A stretch of DNA of 64,000 nucleotides from Rhynchopus euleeides (GCA_963210315.1 OY723305.1:1302001-1366000), one strand, 5' to 3'. Counted from the first letter of the stretch, positions 40,341 through 52,196 are shown. Notes: generated by a model not told the origin, from the letters alone. Program-made: numbers and translations.

Positions 40341-43300
40341 CTAGATACCCGGTTCGACATGCTCCTTGAGGACACACTCTCCATCATCTCCGCCCTTGCT
40401 CCAGCTGCGGGAGCGCCGTTTGCTCTTGTCGATAAAGCTTCGGAGACCGCGCTGCCGTGAGTGATGGTAGGTTTGCCACGGGTGGTTCCAAGACAATATC
40501 CATGCTGCCACACACTAAAATTATAGCCAGAGAAAAACACCTCATCTGGTGTGATCATATAGGGGTTATATTCCAGTTCTGTGCCAGATCTGGGGGGTTC
40601 CATGATCACACCATCATCCCTGCCCACCACAAGTCACATACCAGCTTCCGCGACTTCCGTTTGTCGTCATCCGCTGCTGCTTCGTCGCTCTCCTCTGTGT
40701 ACCCTGCAGAGAAGGGGCACGTCGACGCCGCATTGAGCGGGGGGATCGGGTTCCCATCCGCATCCGCATCGACCAACACGACGCCCTTCGACACCTGCCC
40801 CTCCTCGACAACCGCGAGGTCCGATTTGAGCGTCTGCTTCAGCTCCTTCAGGTCCTGCTTGAAATCCTCTTTAAACTTCTGCACCCCGGACTTCCTCCTC
40901 GGCGGAGGCGGGGCATCCAGCTTCGCCAGAACCTCGTCAGTGCTGTGCACGCTCCCCACAGTCCCCGCAAGCACCCCGTCCTGCCCGGGGAGTGGAGAGC
41001 CATGCTGCCCGCAGGGCGACCCGACGCTAGACCCAGAGGTGCCTGAGGCAACGGGCAGCCCCTTCGCCTCTGCGATCAGAGCATCAACAGGCACACGCTC
41101 TGCGGTGGGGTTCCCCGGAAGCTCTGTACCATAGCGCTGCGCACCGCAGCCCGGCATGGCGGACGATGTGTGGAAGGGGGAGAACCTCCCTGCAGGTCTG
41201 TCGAAGTCCTTCAGCCCCAGCTCGCTCACGCCACACTTTGGAAGCACGGTGTCCGGGTCGAAGGCTTCCGGGCTCAGCGCCTTCCTCTCCGGAGCAGGCC
41301 CCAGCTTTACGCTCTGCCTGCAGCGCACCCCGAGGGCAGTGCCACCTCCCCCAGCAGCTCCTGTGAAGGATGCGTTCCCCATGGAGTTGAGAGACGGGTT
41401 CCCCCCGACCTCGGCAGGCACTGTCTGGGGTGTGGTGGCGGAGCCGACAGCGGGGGACATTCCCAGCTCGACCTGCCGCATGGAATCCGACGGGGCTGCG
41501 TTGCTTGGCCTCACCGGTGTGGCAGAGCCTGACGCGGCGGGGACAGCGCTCGCCTCCCGGGGAGGGGTCATCGAGCCACCGCACTGCCCCCCTGCGACAG
41601 ACGCGGAGACGGCCTGCGGGGATCCTGCAGAACTCTCAGCTTCGACATCATCACCGCCACTCCCCCCAGGGCTGCCCGAGGCGAAGGGGTGGACCGCTGT
41701 GCTCGCCTCCGCCTCGCTGGGGCACCCCCCCTCCGTGTCGTCGTCGCAGCAGGCCTCGTCAGACAGCCCCGACCCCTTTTTTGAAACCCCAGACCCCAGG
41801 GGTGATTCCGGCTCCAGAAGCGAGGGGGATGCGGGGGCATTGTCAGACTGGTCTGGCATCTCCCCGCGGCTCTCCTCCTGGTGGTGCGCCCCTTCAGAGG
41901 CTCTTCTGTGCTCTTCGGCGATGGGGTAGTCCGAAGGGAGCATCATAGTCGGGAGGGGTGTGCCAAGCGCATCGTGCTCCAGCCTGCGGACTCTGGTCCA
42001 ACGCCTCCTCCTGCAGATGTCCAGCTTAGAGTGTGTCTGCTTCCAACCCGCAGGCTTGGATTTGAAATCCGTATTGTATTCCCAGTGTGACGGAGACCAC
42101 TCCGCAAGCCACACCCATCCATCGGGGAGAGTGACGGAATGCCTCCCTGTGAACCTCCGCTCATACTTCCCGCTCCGGTCGCAGCAGCTTGGGGGGTCGT
42201 GAGGCATGAGCGCGGAGCGCCAACCCACAACTGGGTAGAAACGGTTCAGCTCATAAACCTCCTCGGTGACTAGCCTCTCGTGGAGATACATGCCGCAGGG
42301 GATGTGGATGCGGCGCTCCACTCCGACAGGGCTGCGGACAGGCTGGTCTGCGATGTTGGGGACGTTGAGCACCGGGTCCAGAGCCCCGAGGAGGAGGTGT
42401 GTTCTCTTCTGCTTTTCGCTGAGGGTCTCAAGGAGGGTCAGCAGCTTGTAGCTGTCGCTGAGGGATGAAAGGTGGAGGTTGACGGAGAGGTTGCTGTCCG
42501 ACGCGAGCTTCAGGTGGATCCCATCCGGGGCCCCGGAGCTCTCGCAGCGCACCTTCTCAATGACATCGAAGGGGATGATTTCAATGGGGGACATGTTCCG
42601 CCGGTCCCCGCCGGAGCTCTTCCCGACACGGAGCTGCCACCCCGCTGCGAAGCAGAGGTAGTTCTTTGAAATAAACACCTTCCCGGAGCAGCGCGTCACC
42701 CGCGATGTCGGGGTTTCTGAGAAGGCAAACGAGGAGTTGATGTCAATATGCCTCGCGGAGTCGCCAAGCCCTGCTGTGGAGGGGCTCTCCGACCCGGCGA
42801 CGTAGGTCCGGTTTACCACCATGCAGTTGGCGGAGTGAAGGAGGACCTGGGCCTGCAGGTTGTAAAACTGGTAGTCAGGCGTGTTGAATGTGTCGCAGAA
42901 CAGCTGGTTCTCCTCGTGGTCAAACGCCCGCCTGTTCCGCTGGCTGTTGATAGAGTCGAGGAGGAGGTGGATACGCTCACGGAGCTCGGTGACGAGGAGG
43001 CGGGTTTTGGACTCCTCATAAGCGAGCTGTGCTATGGCGGCACGCTCTGTCCGGCTGCCGCATGCATCCACGGTGATGTCGCGGAAACCGCGGAGGGCGT
43101 CGTCGAGGCAGCACCCTGCAATCTGTTCAAACATCTCCCCCTGCTCCTCGCCGCTCCGAGCGCAGACGGGGCGGAGCACATCGAGAATCGTGCTGAACCA
43201 ATCGGAATGGATTTTCGTCTTGGTCCGGTTCGCCTCGTGGCATTTCGTCATGGTGACGGTGATCGCCTCCGCGGCTTCGATGCTCTTCTGAAGCGTCTCG

Positions 43301-44787
43301 CTCGTCAGCGACACCCTCTCCCCCACCTCCCCGCTGTCCCCCGCGCGACCCACAGGGCGCGCCAGGAGGGGCAGGGCCTTCTTCTCCTGCAGCAGGTTGG
43401 ACAGGATCTTGGCGTTGGACCACTCGAAGAAGTTCCGCACCCACGCCTCCGTCCGGTTGTCCTGCAGCACACCCTCGGTGACATGCGCAACCAGGCGCTG
43501 CGCCTGCTTCGTCACAGTCGGGAGCCCCCCCGTTGCACCCAGCGGGAGGGTCTCACTCCCCTCGGGCTTGTTGGAGGTGAGGGTGACAGCTCCGGTGGAG
43601 ACATTGCAGATCGCGGTGGACCAGCGGTTTCTTCCGGGGTCTTCGTAGAATGGGTTTGTCGACCCAGCCACGCAGAAGGGCTGCTGCTCTATCCGGCTGG
43701 GGTCCGTCACGGTGAAGTAGGGCGTCACCTCTGTTGGGAGAAGCGTGACGGGGCGGACCATGTGGCAGCAGGCGAGGACGCATGTCGCAACCGCTTCGGC
43801 GGTCCCCCCGACGAAGCAGAGGGTGCGGTGGTGGAGGAGGGCTGTGTAGATCTTCGCCGCATCGTGTTTGAATATCCTGATCAAAGTGCTGATGCTGCAG
43901 CCGAAAGAGAGCTGGTCCGAAATGGACGCGGTTGGGATCGGCGCAGTCAGCTCCGTCTCATACATCACATGCTCCTTCTTCCCTGCCACCTCCACCTGCG
44001 TGCGGAACTGCACCGGAATGATCCTGTGCCGATCCCCATCCTTCGCCGCAGAAAATCCCTTCTCAAAGCATTCATACACAGTCTTTAGAAATGCCACATC
44101 CTGCTCTGGGGTAGGGTCCCTAGGGGTCCCTTCCAGCCACCCGTGCTGCCGCTGCTGCGACGCCACATCCACCCAATCCTTCGGAACCGACTTTGAGTCC
44201 GGGGAGCGTGGGGAGCCGGGCCTGGTCCGCCTGGAGAAGGATGCCTGCAGGTTGTTCTGGGAGAAGGTGGCGGGGTTGAGCGGGTTCTCCCGGTTACCCC
44301 CGGCGCAGAGCCACCAGCGGAGGAGGTTGTGGGTGAACTCCGAGAGGGTTCCGAAGAGAGGCGTGTGGGTTATGATGAGAATGCCGCGCTGCACCGCCCC
44401 GCGTTTCACGCCTTCACACTTCAGAGCGCGGTAGCATCCGACGATGTAAAGGTGGCCCCCTCCAGGTTTGTCGCAAACCGCATACACCGTATCCCGGTTG
44501 GTGTCGTGGGCCCCATCGGGAAAGCACATGTCGTGCAGGTTTGTCTGAACCACCTCCTTCTTCAGATCAACCTCCGGAGGCCACGTATGGCTGATCGTGT
44601 TCCCGATGCTGATGTCAAAATGCGCAATCGACACGCTGTGGATCGGACACCCCTGGTGCCCAACCACGTCAGAAGAGGGAGGAGGTGCAGCCACCGGGGT
44701 GCCTCCTCCAGGATCGCGGTGTGTCGGCGTGGCATCAGACTCGCCAACCCCGCCAGACCCTTCTTCTGCGTCTTGTGTGGCAGACAT
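40341..44787 (-). CDS. DENN-domain protein with GRAM and dysferlin (DysF) domains, two exons
   Basis: Exon 1 runs 44787 to 40642 (1382 codons). The intron is 40641-40452 (190 bp, GTATGT to CACGGCAG). Exon 2 runs 40451 to 40341 (36 aa plus stop, starts RGLRSFIDKSKRR). Total 1418 aa, phase 0. The N-terminus (VSIAHFDISIGN, FPDGAHD, LYIVGCYRALK) resembles the uDENN part of AVL9/DENN proteins, which act as Rab guanine-nucleotide exchange factors. A cDENN-like region follows (LLHHRTLCFVGGTAEAVA). A GRAM domain, GKVFISKNYLCFAAG with IIPFDVIEKV, lies near residues 690-800. A DysF motif, VYELNRFYPVVGW ... WVWLAEW ... RRRRWTRVRRL, lies near 840-935. A long disordered Ser/Gly/Pro tail ends in a short coiled coil (FKEDFKQDLKELKQTLKSDL). 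The domain set suggests a membrane-trafficking factor on phosphoinositide membranes. Confidence 0.85.
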
Positions 44788-44822
44788 CTGAATGGGGAGG
44801 GGGGGGGGGGGAGGGGGGAAGA
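44788..44822 (-). promoter_or_regulatory. Putative spliced-leader acceptor of the DENN gene
   Basis: On the coding strand an almost pure C/T tract of about 25 nt is followed by CCATTCAG, and the AG directly abuts the ATG. Trans-splicing there would leave no native 5' UTR. This is inferred from sequence only. Confidence 0.55.
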
Positions 44823-46335
44823 GAGAGACTGGCTGACGCTTGCGTTTGGTTGGGGAGGGGGGTGCTCAGCCCTTTTCAGCTCGTCGGTAGGTTGAAGGGG
44901 GGAGGGGGGGGAGAGGGGAAGAGAAGATAGAAAAAGGTGTAGCCTGGGGTGGGGTGGGGTGGGGTGCTGGAAATAGAACACAAATGGAAGTGGAATGGAA
45001 TCGCAGGCAGGGGTGGGGCCGGGGTACGGAGAGAAAAAAGAGAGAAGGAGAAAGAAAAAGAGCAGGGCGGTAGTTGTGGTGGGGAAAAAATGAGGGCGCA
45101 CACACACAGCTTTTCCGGGAGAGGGCAGAGCGGGACCCAACTGCAACCCGCGGCGTGTGTCGGTGAGTGAGTGTGTGTGTGTAGGAGTCCCCCTCGCCCC
45201 CCCCCCCTCCTCCACCCTCTTCTGTCTGCCGCCTCTTCCTCCCGTTCTTCCAGGGCGGAGGGGGGGGAGGGGGGAGAAAGCGGATGTGTGTGGGAAGGGC
45301 GGGGAAGAGAGGCCGAACACAGCCCACTTCACCTTCCCACCACTCTGTGTGGGGCTCTTCCCTGTGTGGTGTGCTGTGGTGTGGGGTGGGGTGGGGGCAG
45401 CGAGGGCAAGACAAGAGGGATAGGGAGATGGACGGGTGAGCTGCAAAGGAAGCCGGTAATGCCCCTTCGGGAGAGCAGGCGGGCGGAAGTGTTTTTGCCA
45501 CCCTGTGGGGGGTTGATCTGAGTTGGGCGGGGTTGGGGCGATCCCAACCATGGTTTGCTCCCAGATGGTGGTCGGAGAGAATGCCACTGCTTCCTCGACA
45601 TCTAATTGCAGCACACATATGACATAGGGCACACAAGAGAGTAGAACGGTCTCTCGTGGAAACTTCTGTACGATGCAGGCCACGCAAGAGAGAGAATGTG
45701 TGCTGAGTGAGTGAGGGGGTGGGGTGCGTGGGGCATTCAGGCTGGCTGGAGCAGCGGCTGCATCGGTGATAACGGATGATGGCGGCAAAACATCTGCCGC
45801 ACCCCGCACGCACAGCGCTTTACGAGGGCCAGCAGCGTCCCTTGTCTGCTTACATTTGCTTTTTGGGCTGTTGGGGCCAGTACTCTGGGCTCACAGACTT
45901 GGTCGCCAGCATTTTGTTTTCTTCTGGGCTGCCATATTTTTTTGCTTGTCTGTGCTGCTCGCATGCTGGGTTAGATTCGGCAGCACCCACCACCCTACTC
46001 CACCTCCCCCACACCCCCTGTGACAAAGCATGTGACCCCCACCACGGGCAGCCTTGCAACGCAACAGGCCAGGAAACGGCGCCTCCAGCTCGCCGATACA
46101 GGCAGACATGGGCGGCGGCACACAACGCGGCTGCAAACCACAGCCCCATCCTGATAAGCTAGAACGGGCCTGTGCGCCCAGGATGGGGGGGTAGTGAAGT
46201 AGGGAACTAACTAACGCACAGAGTTGGACTATATCTCACGCTCTCCCCCTTCACTCGATCTGCAGGGTAGTGTGTCCGAGATGCAGTGATGGTGTTCAGT
46301 TGGTGGGGCGCCCAGGAGGCCCAAGAAAGCAGCCG
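44823..46335. other. Intergenic; no gene recognised
   Basis: Strongly C/T-rich on the coding strand (44.85-45.5 kb). Long proline/serine ORFs reflect this composition and carry no motif. Confidence 0.6.
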
Positions 46336-48418
46336 CTACACCGCCTGGGTTTGCGCCTCGAATTTGTCAAAGTCTGGCGTCACGATGATCTGCGAGGGGA
46401 AAACGTTGGTGGATTTGATGTGTGTGTAAGGTTGGGGTTGCCGTTTTTTTACACGACCTGCTGAACAACCCTCGTCGTCATCCACAACTGCGACCGTCCT
46501 GAGGATGACCTCAAGAAAATGACAATAACCCATGTTGAGAACCTCACACGCCGCCTGCCCATGCCTCCCATGCACCGCCTGCACCTTTGCTGGGGTCGCT
46601 GACGCCGACGCCGACCGGCAACATGCCTGCACCACACAAGATTGCCCAGATCAACGAAGAAGCAGTAGCGAGTGCCAAGAGGAAGCATTCAGTGCGCTAG
46701 CCACTATGCACGACAACGATGGCGATGCTTAGATTAGCATACAACGCCTACCCACTATCGTTTTGCAATGCCTAAAAATTCATAAATCCCCGTAGTATCC
46801 ATCGGAAAATCACCTCTTATGCATCTCATGCTAAACACACCCCACCACCACACACATCAGGCGGTCGCAGAAACACACACATCCTGCCACGATCCACCCC
46901 ACCACCCCACCACCCCCCTCCTCCTCCTCCGGGCCATACTTTGCGCGAGATGTGACCCAGCTCATAGGCACGTGGCCTTGCCGCCGCATCGCCTGTCGAC
47001 ACATCAACCCACTTCCCATCAACACCCCCCTCGCGGAGCACCCAGCCGTCGGACGTGCGGTAGAAGTAACCGTCATCCGTCTGCAGCTCCTGCCCGACCG
47101 TGATCACCTCTCCATCCGACTTCCGCAGCCCCGTCTGCGCAGCAAGCGTGGGCTTCGAGAAGACGGGACACCCCTGCGGGCCCCATCCGTTCGCTTTATA
47201 CCTCGCCTCCGCAGAGTACACCGCAGTCAGGATCTGGGAGTAGGCCGCCTCACCCCCCGACGACACGTCAAACACACACTCCCCCACGTGCATCTTGATC
47301 CGACCAGACCTGTGGATCTGGATCCGCCCAATCCTGCCCGGCGGCAGCGACTCGAGGGACGACTTATGGTGCTCTGACCCCAGGGCACGCCCGGTCCACC
47401 CAGACCCTGGCTTCTGCTTCAACTCCCCCTGGCGCTCGCCAGGCGCGTGGGGCTGGGAGGTGGAGCGTTGTGCTGCAGTGGACCCCGGGGGTGCTGGGGT
47501 TGCCGAGCCCGGAGTGGGTGCAGCGCCTGGTGCCGGAGCCGGAGCCGACGCGGATCTCCTGGCGGATGCCGCGACGGAGGGGAGGATGTGCGGGAGCTGG
47601 ATGAGGAACAGCTCGTCCTCCTGGATGGTCTCTGCAGTGCCGTCCCCAAACATGTCCCTGTTGTTACGGATCCGCCCCCGCTCCTCGCGCTCCACCTCCG
47701 CGAGGAAATCGAGGCCAACCCCATAGGTTTCATCCAGCCGCGACTCGAATGCCTTATTCGCCTCATCCAGGGCAGCCGCCTCCAGAAGCATCTGATACCA
47801 AGCATGGCACGTCGCCTGATCTTCCAACACCATGGTGACGGTGTGGGGCCCGCGTGTCACCCCCACCTCCAGGCGGTCGAGGTTGATCGATGCGGTGCTG
47901 TGGGCCATCTCCACCTTGCACCCCTCGTCGGAAGCGGTTTGCCTCAGCTTGTGGACAAGGTGGATGCCTCCGTCGCCTTCGATGATCTCGCAGTATCTCC
48001 TGGCAGGGCGTGGTGAAGGGTCATCCTGCCCCTCCTCGGTGTGCGTCACGTCGGCAAAGGAGGCGATGCGGATGCGCGAGTCCGTCTTCCCCGCCTCGGC
48101 GAGCGTGGTGGGATAGGAGTCCTTGTCGTAGGAGTGCTGCAGGACCTCAAACCCGGTGCGCTCCTGGTTGTCCTTTGCCACGGTGAGGAGGCGCGTCACC
48201 GCAGACCCTGACATGTTCTTCGCAGAGGGCTCGACGGGCGCACCCCCCTCCCCCATCTGCCCGCGCGGGAGCTGGCGGCGCGGCATGGAGACAAAGCGTG
48301 CGGGGTCCTCCATCTCCTCCTGGCGCTTCTCATGGATCGTCTTGTCCTGCACGCCGACGCTGGGGGTGGTGCGGCGGGGCACCTTCTGCGGCAGCCGCCG
48401 CCGCCGTCCGCTGTCCAT
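46336..48418 (-). CDS. RPC4-like protein (RNA polymerase III subunit) with a PH-like region, two exons
   Basis: Exon 1 runs 48418 to 46940 (493 codons). The intron is 46939-46390 (550 bp, GTATGG to CCCCTCGCAG). Exon 2 runs 46389 to 46336 (17 aa plus stop, IIVTPDFDKFEAQTQAV). Total 510 aa, phase 0. The basic N-terminus has RRQLPRGQMGEGG, like the N-terminal motif of RPC4/Rpc53. The middle (YCEIIEGDGG ... VTMVLEDQATCHAWYQMLLEA) looks like a PH fold. The RPC4 C-terminal pattern follows: DELFLIQLPHILP, a disordered linker, SLESLPPGRIGRIQIHRSGRIKMHVGECVFDVSSG. A further C-terminal part (YFYRTSDGWVLREGG) is unassigned. RPC4 with RPC5 aids termination and initiation of Pol III. The PH-like insertion is unusual for RPC4, so the orthology call is cautious. 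The exon-1 frame without splicing runs into a Gly/Trp repeat. Confidence 0.68.
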
Positions 48419-49052
48419 TGTGGCTTGGGGGGGTGGAGGGGGTGGACCCCCTCCCCCTTGCCCTGAATGCGGCCTGGTGGTGGTGGTGTGGTCGCAAGTG
48501 GTGGTGTGATGGTGGTGTGGCTGAAACACAGGCAGGAGGAGGGGGGGGGGAAATGGCTGAGGAAAGTGCCGAGATAAGACATTGGAGATCGCATTGAGTG
48601 AGCGAGAGAGAGGATGGGGGGGTGGGGGGGTGGGGAGGAGGGGGGGTGGCTGTTGATATATTCTCTTGTTTTGTTACTCTTCGTTACAGGGTTCATGGTT
48701 ATGCTGGGCAATTGGGAAATTGGGCTTGGGTCTCCCCTCCCCTCCCCTCCTCCCCCGGTCGGAACAGAATTCTGAAGGAACTGAATATAGACAGATGATG
48801 TCTGCCATACAAGAGACCAACCCAACCCAACCTCATCAGAGAACAGATGAGGCTAGGAATCAACACCAACAGACCACAGGGCAAACCAGAGAAAAAAAAA
48901 CCAGGCAGGGGCAAAGAAAAGGGGGGCTCGGTGGTGGCCGGAAGGCCTACACCACACCACACATGAATCTTTTTTGGAAAGCGTCGGTGACACCTGGTAG
49001 GGGCAATCCAGTAACCTGTCCTTCCTACACACGCCTCCCCCTCTCCCCCATA
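48419..49052. other. Intergenic; short dispersed repeat at 48951-49018
   Basis: G-rich leader of the RPC4-like gene, then a stretch resembling 62240-62320 (CACACATGAATCTTTTTTG and CACCTGGTAGGGG). No gene recognised. Confidence 0.6.
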
Positions 49053-51614
49053 TCATAGTGATATGCAGATCGACACGACCCTCTCGTCTGCGTGGAGGAC
49101 ACAGACACTTATCACTGCATCTGGGGGATATCTTACCAGGGGGCCAGCGGCCTTTGCCGCAGCTGCCGCAGCCACCGCAGGTGCAGCCTGGGGGCACGGC
49201 CTGCCTGCATGCCGCACCGCAGCCAGCCGCGCAACGGATCGCTCCTTGCAGAAACAGGGCGGGCGCACCCCACCACCACCACCACCACCACCGGCAGCAC
49301 TTTCCACCGCCAGCCCCTCTCCGGGGCACAGCGGCCAGTCTCCCGCATGCAGCACATAGTGTTTTGTATTCCCCACACTCCGCACAGGCTCCGGGAAGGG
49401 GAGATCCTTTAATGACAAGGGGAACCGGGCCCCCTCCGCAATACACCCTTGGTAGTGCCGGAGGCTCCTCGGGCGCGACGTGTCGTCGTCGTAGAGCCGC
49501 ACGGCCTGCACGCGGCAGCCGTGCACCAGGTTCACCTCCAAGGCGATCCCCTTTGTCAGATAGGCCCACTCCTCGGTTGGGACCCCTGAGGGCTGTGGGG
49601 TGACGCACTCCGGAGGGCCGAGGAGGCCGAGAATTCGGGCGCGGTTTGCACCCTCGTCGCTTGTGATGTGCAGCAGCAGCAGGAGGTCTGTCAGCGAGGG
49701 GGGGCACTGGCGTGGCGCCAGCTGCCCCGGGGAATAGGCAAGACGGAACGCCGCACAGTGGATGCCTTTATGGGGCACGCCGTAGGCTGCAGCGCAGGGG
49801 AGGGTGAAGGACCTGTGGGAGGACCCGCGGAGGCTGGGGTGCCACGCCACGCCCAGATCGCAGATGCTCCTGATGAGGTGAGTGGTGGGCTTCTCCTTCA
49901 GCCCGCCTGCCTCATCCCCGATATCAAACGCAACACTGTTCCACTCGCAGCCGTACCTTGCTACGGAGAGGAGCCCCCCGGGTGATTCTGCGCAGCGCAG
50001 CCAACCGAAGCTGCTCAGCAGATTGACAAACTCAACCCCAGGCAGGCCTGTCCCCGACTCGGGGTTCTCTGCGGAATCTGCGGGGTCATTGAGAGGTGCC
50101 GGGAGCTCGAGGGTGGTCACCTCGATGCAGTTCACATCCGCGTCATCCCCCCAGGGGAAGCGGTGCCCGCTTTCACCCCGGACTGCCACCTCCCACTCCT
50201 GCCAGGTCGGGAGGCGGGCCCCAACCGCCTCTGCGATTTGCATTGCAACGACATAGGGCACTTCAATGGGCAGGTCATCCTCTAAGTCTGTCGCGCCCTG
50301 CTGCACCGTATCCTTCGCATGCGTTTCATACCCGCAGTGCGACCCGTTGACAAACACGGGTGTGCGGACCAGCTGCTCCTCCAGGTTGGGGTAGCGGCTT
50401 AACACGGCTCTCACCCCAGGGTATGCGCTGCTCAGCCTCAGGAGGTGGCTGTGCCTGACAAGGTCTTTTGTGATCTCCACCTCTCCCACCTCAACCACCT
50501 CCGCAGGGTTGCAGCTGATGTGCGTGTGGGGGAGCGCCGCCAGCTCGGGGTGCGGGTCCTTCACGTTGGATACGCTGTCACGCAGCCCCGTCGAGAAGTG
50601 GTGGTGGAGGTAATCCCCCCCGACGGTGTCACCGCAGGGGCCCATGGGTGGCACGTTAAGCAACCTGCTCGCCCTCACAGCGGGGTGATCATCAGCAGGG
50701 CCGAGGCACATCCCCACGGAATAGGCGCCCTGCTCTACGGTGGTGAGCTGCAGCCCGCTGCAGAGGGACACCTCGGATGACGTCACCTCTGAGAGCTTAA
50801 CCTCACCCTCCGACCGGAAGAGCGACTGCGTCGCAATGGATGCGGGCACCGGGGTCCCCTCCAGAGCACGGAGCTTCCGGATGAGGCTCTTCGTATAACT
50901 GGATGCCCGGCCCGCCGCTCCTTCCAGATCGTCGGCGCGCTGCACGTTGCTATCCTCGTTGAGGGTTTTCCCGCTCGCCCGCCCCTGATCCCCCAGCTTG
51001 GTGTTGAGCTGCTGGATCTCATCACGAGCCTGATAGCTGACACACGCTGCCTCCAGCTGGGTGCAGCGGTTGACCACCTTGCGGAGTCTGTCAATCTGGG
51101 TACGACGCAGAGGCTGCTCTTCGATGCGGCGTGCGGCTGCCTGGATGAGGCGCACCTCACCAAGGGTAGTCTCCTTGTCGGATATCATATAGGCAGACTC
51201 AACCCGCGAAGCCAGCTCCGAGAGCTGCACGTTGATCTGCCCCTCGCGCAGCAGCAGCGCGCCAGGCGTCGGTGTCGGGGAGAAGCTCTCGATAGCCTCC
51301 GTGTCAGCCGCGAGGCGGGTGTCCATCACATCCCCCTCCCCATAGTCAGCGAGCCCGCAGGCCTTGTGGTCCTCAGGGGTTGCGGAGACGGTGGACCGCA
51401 TCGCGTGGTGGTGTGGGTGGGCAGCCCCGGCGCCCCCCGCCCCCTCCCCATCAGAGTCACCCCTGTGACCCAGAGGGGCTGCGGCGTGTGTAAGGGTCGC
51501 TACCTCCATCAGCAGCCGGGCCTGTTGAGGGGCATCGGTGGGGGCTCGGTGGCAATGCAGGAGGAGGCGTGTGATCTGGGGAGGGAGGGAAGGGAGCAAG
51601 CTCAGAGTGGGCAT
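49053..51614 (-). CDS. FGE-sulfatase (sulfatase-modifying factor) domain protein
   Basis: 853 aa from ATG at 51614. A helical region (about residues 110-270: ELASRVESAYMISD, LEAACVSYQARDEIQQL) precedes a domain of the formylglycine-generating-enzyme fold. The clearest match is VPYVVAMQIAEAVGARLPTWQEWEVAVRG, then FPWGD (about residues 450-480), and later SLRGSSHRSFTL and GIHCAAFRLAY (about 620). The fold also occurs in non-catalytic and iron-dependent proteins; the two active-site Cys of true FGE are not evident, so the reaction is open. The start is uncertain: two acceptor-like AGs occur (CCCCCGAG 10 bp upstream, and TCCCTCCCCAG inside the ORF), and a later Met (51509) would suit the second. 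The last 90 residues may be wrong: a GTAAGA donor after 49137 and a CACGCAG acceptor 49 bp on would give another C-terminus. Confidence 0.75.
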   Translation of the reverse strand: MPTLSLLPSLPPQITRLLLHCHRAPTDAPQQARLLMEVATLTHAAAPLGHRGDSDGEGAGGAGAAHPHHHAMRSTVSATPEDHKACGLADYGEGDVMDTRLAADTEAIESFSPTPTPGALLLREGQINVQLSELASRVESAYMISDKETTLGEVRLIQAAARRIEEQPLRRTQIDRLRKVVNRCTQLEAACVSYQARDEIQQLNTKLGDQGRASGKTLNEDSNVQRADDLEGAAGRASSYTKSLIRKLRALEGTPVPASIATQSLFRSEGEVKLSEVTSSEVSLCSGLQLTTVEQGAYSVGMCLGPADDHPAVRASRLLNVPPMGPCGDTVGGDYLHHHFSTGLRDSVSNVKDPHPELAALPHTHISCNPAEVVEVGEVEITKDLVRHSHLLRLSSAYPGVRAVLSRYPNLEEQLVRTPVFVNGSHCGYETHAKDTVQQGATDLEDDLPIEVPYVVAMQIAEAVGARLPTWQEWEVAVRGESGHRFPWGDDADVNCIEVTTLELPAPLNDPADSAENPESGTGLPGVEFVNLLSSFGWLRCAESPGGLLSVARYGCEWNSVAFDIGDEAGGLKEKPTTHLIRSICDLGVAWHPSLRGSSHRSFTLPCAAAYGVPHKGIHCAAFRLAYSPGQLAPRQCPPSLTDLLLLLHITSDEGANRARILGLLGPPECVTPQPSGVPTEEWAYLTKGIALEVNLVHGCRVQAVRLYDDDTSRPRSLRHYQGCIAEGARFPLSLKDLPFPEPVRSVGNTKHYVLHAGDWPLCPGEGLAVESAAGGGGGGGGVRPPCFCKERSVARLAAVRHAGRPCPQAAPAVAAAAAAKAAGPLVRYPPDAVISVCVLHADERVVSICISL

Positions 51615-51627
51615 GTCTTGATCTCGG

Positions 51628-51672
51628 GGGTCGGGGGTCGGGTGGGGGGGGGGGGGGGGGGGGGTGGGGGGT
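51628..51672 (-). promoter_or_regulatory. Putative polypyrimidine tract / spliced-leader acceptor of the FGE-domain gene
   Basis: On the coding strand a C-run of about 18 nt plus CCCGACCCCC blocks leads to CCCCCGAG about 10 bp before the ATG at 51614. Inferred only. Confidence 0.4.
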
Positions 51673-51836
51673 GTCTGTGTCTGGGTTAAACATGAAACAT
51701 CGCACAGTTCTCACAGCCCGGGTGGAAAGGCCCACAAACAGGCTTTTTTGAGCGATTATGAACGAAATGTCTTTTCGAATGGGTGCGTGCGTCCCCCGCT
51801 CCCCCCCGCCCCCACCCCACCACACACACACACACG

Positions 51837-52196
51837 CAAGCCCTCAAGACTCTTGAAGCGGCCTGACTATTTAGTGTCTTCGTCGCAGCAAGGGGGCGAT
51901 ATATACCACCCTTTTTATTGATTTCACGTGTCAGTGTTTGACTTTTTCGCAACTTCATTTCTTCCTTTTTCTCCCTCTCCAACCCCACCCGTGACACCAC
52001 CAGGGTTTAGCTAGCCCTGGTCCGATTATCCCCGGTTCTTCGCTGAAGAGACGCGGCCGGGGGGAGGGGTACGAAGAGTACGCGTCGAAACCGGTGTCAC
52101 GTCGTGTTGGGGAATCCTTCGGGAGTGCGATACTGAAGGGGAGGTGCTACTGCCCGTGCAGGGCGACACCGCCTTAAAACTTCATAACCACACACA
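51837..52196 (-). repeat. Left LTR (3' LTR in minus orientation)
   Basis: Includes a TATATA word (near 51900), a CCAGGG/CCCTGG palindrome (near 51999-52019) and AATAAAAAGG on the minus strand. Identical to the right copy. Confidence 0.85.

Noticed and set aside
44562..45813. Minus ORFs of 315 and 415 codons upstream of the DENN gene
   Set aside because: Composition follows the C/T-rich leader; two frames are open at once, which indicates low complexity rather than coding.
46270..46740. Plus-strand ORFs of about 65 codons and minus ORFs of 79-99 codons
   Set aside because: The segment is better explained as the last intron and last exon of the RPC4-like gene, given the strong acceptor and phase match.
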